Both the position numbers and the translations under genes were made by a program. From positions 1-64,000 of the forward strand of contig CAIKAF010000031.1 in the NCBI GenBank assembly GCA_903825395.1: 64,000 nucleotides of DNA, in the 5' to 3' direction. Source of the DNA: an uncultured Flavobacteriales bacterium. GTDB taxonomy: Bacteria; Bacteroidota; Bacteroidia; CAIKAF01. Shown here in pieces: positions 61,219-64,000 of the stretch; the first letter of the stretch is position 1; each line of letters starts with the position of its first letter. The notes under the pieces are model-generated. The model saw nothing but the letters and a program-made list of their open reading frames with translations. It ran no database searches and was not told the DNA's origin.

Positions 61219-61611
61219 ATGAGTATTTTAAATACCTCAGGACGGCGCAAAACATCGATTGCCCGTATTTATTTGAAGAAAAACGGCAAAGGCAATTTTT
61301 CTGTAAATCAACGAGATTACAAGGAATATTTTCCTACTGCTACCTTGCAGTATAAAATTACTCAGGCCTTTGAAGTTGCCAACGAGAATCCAAACGGCTA
61401 CGATTTGAAAGTGAACGTGGCCGGTGGTGGTATCAATGGTCAGGCTGAAGCGATTCGTCTTGCCTTGGCTAAAGCCTTGGTGGGCGAAAACGAAGAAATT
61501 CGTACAGAGTTGCGCACGCATGGTTTGTTGACGCGTGATTCACGTATGGTTGAACGGAAAAAGTTCGGCCGCAAAAAAGCGCGTCGTCGCTTCCAGTTCT
61601 CTAAACGTTAA
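61219..61611 (+). CDS. rpsI: Ribosomal protein S9 (small subunit)
   Basis: This 130-residue protein has the GRRKTSIARIYLKKNGKG start, NVAGGGINGQAEAIRLALAKAL, and the basic C-terminus FGRKKARRRFQFSKR that reaches the P-site tRNA. It follows rplM by 5 bp, the universal pairing. Confidence 0.97.
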   Translation: MSILNTSGRRKTSIARIYLKKNGKGNFSVNQRDYKEYFPTATLQYKITQAFEVANENPNGYDLKVNVAGGGINGQAEAIRLALAKALVGENEEIRTELRTHGLLTRDSRMVERKKFGRKKARRRFQFSKR

Positions 61612-61627
61612 TGGGTTAATAAAGAGT

Positions 61628-62461
61628 ATGTCAAAAATTACTGTACAACAGCTTCTAAACGCCGGAGTTCATTTCGGTCACCTACGCCGCAAATGGAATC
61701 CACAAATGGCTCCATATATTTTCATGGAGAAAAATGGAATCCACATCATTGATCTTAATAAGACCGTTGTTCATTTGGACGAAGCCGCCAACGCGCTACG
61801 TCAAATGGCTCGCTCCGGTAAAAAGATTTTGTTTGTAGGTACCAAGAAGCAAGCCAAAGACATTATTGCCGATAAAGCCAAAGGCTGCGATATGCCTTAT
61901 GTTACAGAACGCTGGCCCGGTGGAATGTTGACTAATTTTGCCACCATTCGCAAAACCGTGAAAAAAATGTCACGTCTAGATAGCATGGTAAAAGACGGCA
62001 CCGCAGAAACGCTATCTAAAAAAGAACGGTTGGTATTGGATCGTACCAAGTCTAAGTTGGAAAAGGACTTTGGTTCCATCGCTGATTTGAACCGTCTTCC
62101 AGCCGCGATTTTTATTGTAGATATCAAACGCGAGCACATTGCAGTAGCAGAAGCAAAGCGTCTGAATATTCCAACGTTTGGTATGGTTGATACCAACTCC
62201 AACCCCAACGAAGTGGATTTTGCTATCCCTGCCAACGACGATGCTGCCGACAGCGTTTCTTTGATTTTGGATTATGTTACTCAAGCCATTCGTGAAGGTC
62301 TTGCCGATCGGAAAGCCAGCAAAGATGCCGATTCAGAGGAAGATTCTGACGATGTTGCTGAAGCAATGATAGCAGCAGCACCAACAGCTGCAGTATCTGC
62401 AGCCGAAGTTGAGGTTGAAGTAGAAGCTTCTGCCCCCGATCAATCTGAGTCTAACGAATAA
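61628..62461 (+). CDS. rpsB: Ribosomal protein S2 (small subunit)
   Basis: The ATG at 61628 gives 277 residues starting MSKITVQQLLNAGVHFGH; the frame extends upstream into rpsI and that start is rejected. Motifs include FGHLRRKWNPQMAPYIF, FVGTKKQAKDI, RWPGGMLTNF and NLIDL-type helices. The C-terminal 40 residues are Ala/Glu/Asp-rich and low in complexity, longer than in E. coli. It is followed by tsf, as in most bacteria. Confidence 0.97.
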   Translation: MSKITVQQLLNAGVHFGHLRRKWNPQMAPYIFMEKNGIHIIDLNKTVVHLDEAANALRQMARSGKKILFVGTKKQAKDIIADKAKGCDMPYVTERWPGGMLTNFATIRKTVKKMSRLDSMVKDGTAETLSKKERLVLDRTKSKLEKDFGSIADLNRLPAAIFIVDIKREHIAVAEAKRLNIPTFGMVDTNSNPNEVDFAIPANDDAADSVSLILDYVTQAIREGLADRKASKDADSEEDSDDVAEAMIAAAPTAAVSAAEVEVEVEASAPDQSESNE

Positions 62462-62471
62462 TTTTATACCC

Positions 62472-63299
62472 GTGTCAATTACAGCAGCAGACGTAAATAA
62501 GCTTCGGCAGCAAACCGGAGCAGGAATGATGGATTGCAAAAAGGCCTTGGTAGAAGCGGAAGGCGATTTTGAAAAGGCCATTGAAATACTCCGTAAAAAA
62601 GGTCAAAAAGTAGCGGCAAATCGCTCAGATCGGACCGCCACTGAAGGTTTTGTTTATGCCCATACCAATGGGAACGCTGGTGTGCTGATTGCATTGAATT
62701 GCGAAACCGATTTCGTGGCAAAGAATGAAGAATTTGTTGGTTTTGCTAAAGAAGTAGCCGCGCTTGCGCTTGCTCACCAATGCGATTCCATTGAAGCCAT
62801 CAACGGCATTGGCATGGCCGACGGCAGAACAGTACTTGATCACATTACCGAGAAAATCGGAAAAATCGGTGAGAAAATTGAAATTGGAATTTGCCGGTTC
62901 CTGAGTGCTCCTGAGTTGTTTGGCTACAACCATCCCGGCAACCGCGTTGCTACCTTGGTAGGTTTAAATCAAAGCGGTTCAGAGGCCATTGTACAAGCTG
63001 CCAAAGATGTAGCTATGCAAGCGGCAGCCATGGCTCCTGTTGCCTTAGATAAAGACGACGTCTCGGCAGAAACCGTTCAAAAGGAATTGGATATTGCCAT
63101 CGATATGCTGCGTACCGAAGGCAAGCCAGAAGATAAAATTGAAATGATTGCCAAAGGAAAATTGGAGAAATTCTTCAAAGAATCTACTCTATTAAACCAG
63201 GAATTCATTAAAGACAACAAACAATCGGTTCGTCAATACCTTCAATCCGTTGACAAGGGGTTGACAGTTACCGCCTTCCATCGATATTCCTTACAATAA
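62472..63299 (+). CDS. tsf: Elongation factor Ts
   Basis: This 275-residue protein starts at a GTG at 62472. The N-terminal UBA-like domain [19 protein letters not shown] and the core [15 protein letters not shown] are typical. It exchanges GDP for GTP on EF-Tu. The gene lies 10 bp after rpsB and ends before a strong terminator. Confidence 0.97.
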   Translation: MSITAADVNKLRQQTGAGMMDCKKALVEAEGDFEKAIEILRKKGQKVAANRSDRTATEGFVYAHTNGNAGVLIALNCETDFVAKNEEFVGFAKEVAALALAHQCDSIEAINGIGMADGRTVLDHITEKIGKIGEKIEIGICRFLSAPELFGYNHPGNRVATLVGLNQSGSEAIVQAAKDVAMQAAAMAPVALDKDDVSAETVQKELDIAIDMLRTEGKPEDKIEMIAKGKLEKFFKESTLLNQEFIKDNKQSVRQYLQSVDKGLTVTAFHRYSLQ

Positions 63300-63304
63300 A
63301 CAGG

Positions 63305-63335
63305 AAAAGAGAAACTTCGGTTTCTCTTTTTTTTT
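63305..63335 (+). terminator. Rho-independent terminator after tsf
   Basis: An 11-bp perfect stem (AAAAGAGAAAC with its complement) closed by the stable tetraloop TTCG is followed by further T. It separates the rplM-tsf operon from pyrH. Confidence 0.9.
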
Positions 63336-63346
63336 ATCCTCATCCC

Positions 63347-64000
63347 ATGAAGTACCGTCGAATTCTGTTAAAACTTAGTGGTGAATCCCTGATGGGCGGC
63401 AAGTCCTTTGGAATTGACCCGGAAATGCTCTCCGTATATGCCCGCCAAATAAAGGCAATACATGATGAAGGAGTTGAGGTGGCGGTAGTGATTGGAGGTG
63501 GGAATATATTCCGGGGTATCAACGCCGTTCAGGGTGGTTTTGATCGGGTTCAAGGCGATTACATGGGCATGCTGGCCACCGTGATGAACGGCATGGCTTT
63601 GCAATCTGCACTTGAGAACTTGAAGGTGCATACGCGCCTTCAAACGGCCATAGAAATGAAGGAAATTGGCGAGCCCTTCATTCGTCGCCGCGCTGTTCGG
63701 CACTTGCAAAAGCGCCGCGTTGTCATTTTCGGCGCTGGCACAGGCAATCCCTATTTTACCACCGATACGGCGGCCTCGCTGCGCGCCATTGAAATCGAAG
63801 CGGATGTGATTTTGAAAGGCACGCGTGTGGATGGTATTTATTCGAGCGATCCGGAGAAGGATCCTACTGCTACAAAATACGAGCGGATTAGTTTTGATGA
63901 GGTTATACAGAAAGGTCTGAACGTCATGGATTTAACTGCTTTCACCTTATGCAAGGAGAACAATCTGCCCATCATTGTCTTCAACGCAAATCAAGAAGAT
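63347..64000 (+). CDS. pyrH: UMP kinase, cut by the window edge
   Basis: The ATG at 63347 opens a frame that runs off the right edge after 218 codons; UMP kinases are about 235 residues, so only the tail is missing. Motifs are [60 protein letters not shown] and [11 protein letters not shown]. It phosphorylates UMP to UDP. It follows tsf across a terminator, in the usual order before frr. Confidence 0.96.
   Translation, partial: MKYRRILLKLSGESLMGGKSFGIDPEMLSVYARQIKAIHDEGVEVAVVIGGGNIFRGINAVQGGFDRVQGDYMGMLATVMNGMALQSALENLKVHTRLQTAIEMKEIGEPFIRRRAVRHLQKRRVVIFGAGTGNPYFTTDTAASLRAIEIEADVILKGTRVDGIYSSDPEKDPTATKYERISFDEVIQKGLNVMDLTAFTLCKENNLPIIVFNANQED

Overview
The window comes from a gliding or T9SS-type member of the Bacteroidota, probably Flavobacteriales or a near relative. 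The evidence is a GldE-GldD protein next to ssb, secreted proteins with Por/gliding-type C-terminal sorting domains, HYR and choice-of-anchor-L surface proteins, an IPExxxVDY protein beside pyruvate kinase, the rplM-rpsI-rpsB-tsf-pyrH block, and repeated upstream copies of the Bacteroidota -7 promoter box TAnnTTTG. The species cannot be named from the sequence.

Region 1 (1-16.6 kb) is chromosomal. It holds a minus-strand operon gatB - TlpA-like thioredoxin - LpxH-like phosphohydrolase. Next is a tight plus-strand operon of a LysM protein with a degenerate lytic-transglycosylase domain, two SGNH-type proteins and an MBOAT acyltransferase, which looks like a cell-wall or polysaccharide O-acetylation machine. 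Then come parC, a CxxCxxCC cluster protein, a PaaE-like reductase, a short-chain NAD(P)-binding protein and a bacterial archaemetzincin, followed by about 880 bp without a convincing gene.

Region 2 (16.6-32 kb) holds a 1048-residue surface protein (ALK-like glycine-rich domain, HYR repeats, T9SS tail), a TetR-TolC-adaptor-RND efflux operon, and a five-gene operon cysS - M28 peptidase - unknown secreted protein - IPExxxVDY protein - pyk. It ends with divergently transcribed tRNA-Leu(CAA) and tRNA-Arg(CCT).

Region 3 (32,093-45,071) is a roughly 13 kb integrated element inserted in the 3' end of tRNA-Arg(CCT). It is bounded by a 15-bp direct repeat and visibly richer in A+T than its flanks. It carries a giant single-chain restriction-modification protein (GIY-YIG nuclease, SF2 helicase, N6-adenine methyltransferase) with a partner gene, a nucleoside-deoxyribosyltransferase-like protein, small membrane proteins, a DUF6371 primase-like protein, a DUF3987 protein, an excisionase-type HTH protein and a tyrosine integrase. 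The integrase's catalytic C-terminus lies in the -1 frame behind an A-AAA-AAG slippery heptamer. No relaxase, capsid or conjugation genes are visible.

Region 4 (45-64 kb) is chromosomal again. It holds a cutinase/PETase-like hydrolase with a T9SS tail, a choice-of-anchor-L protein, a lipase-like hydrolase, gdh-exbB-exbD-tonB, ssb-gldE/gldD-DUF4412-flippase-dut, an orphan hybrid-input histidine kinase, and the ribosomal block ending in a truncated pyrH.

The most unexpected signal is a family of four GC-rich intergenic elements of about 150 bp (219-369, 19761-19910, 26551-26699 on the minus strand, 60475-60621). They share a strictly conserved core, while a long flanking stem differs in sequence in every copy yet stays self-complementary. 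This is covariation within a single window and points to an uncharacterised structured RNA or RNA-like mobile repeat.
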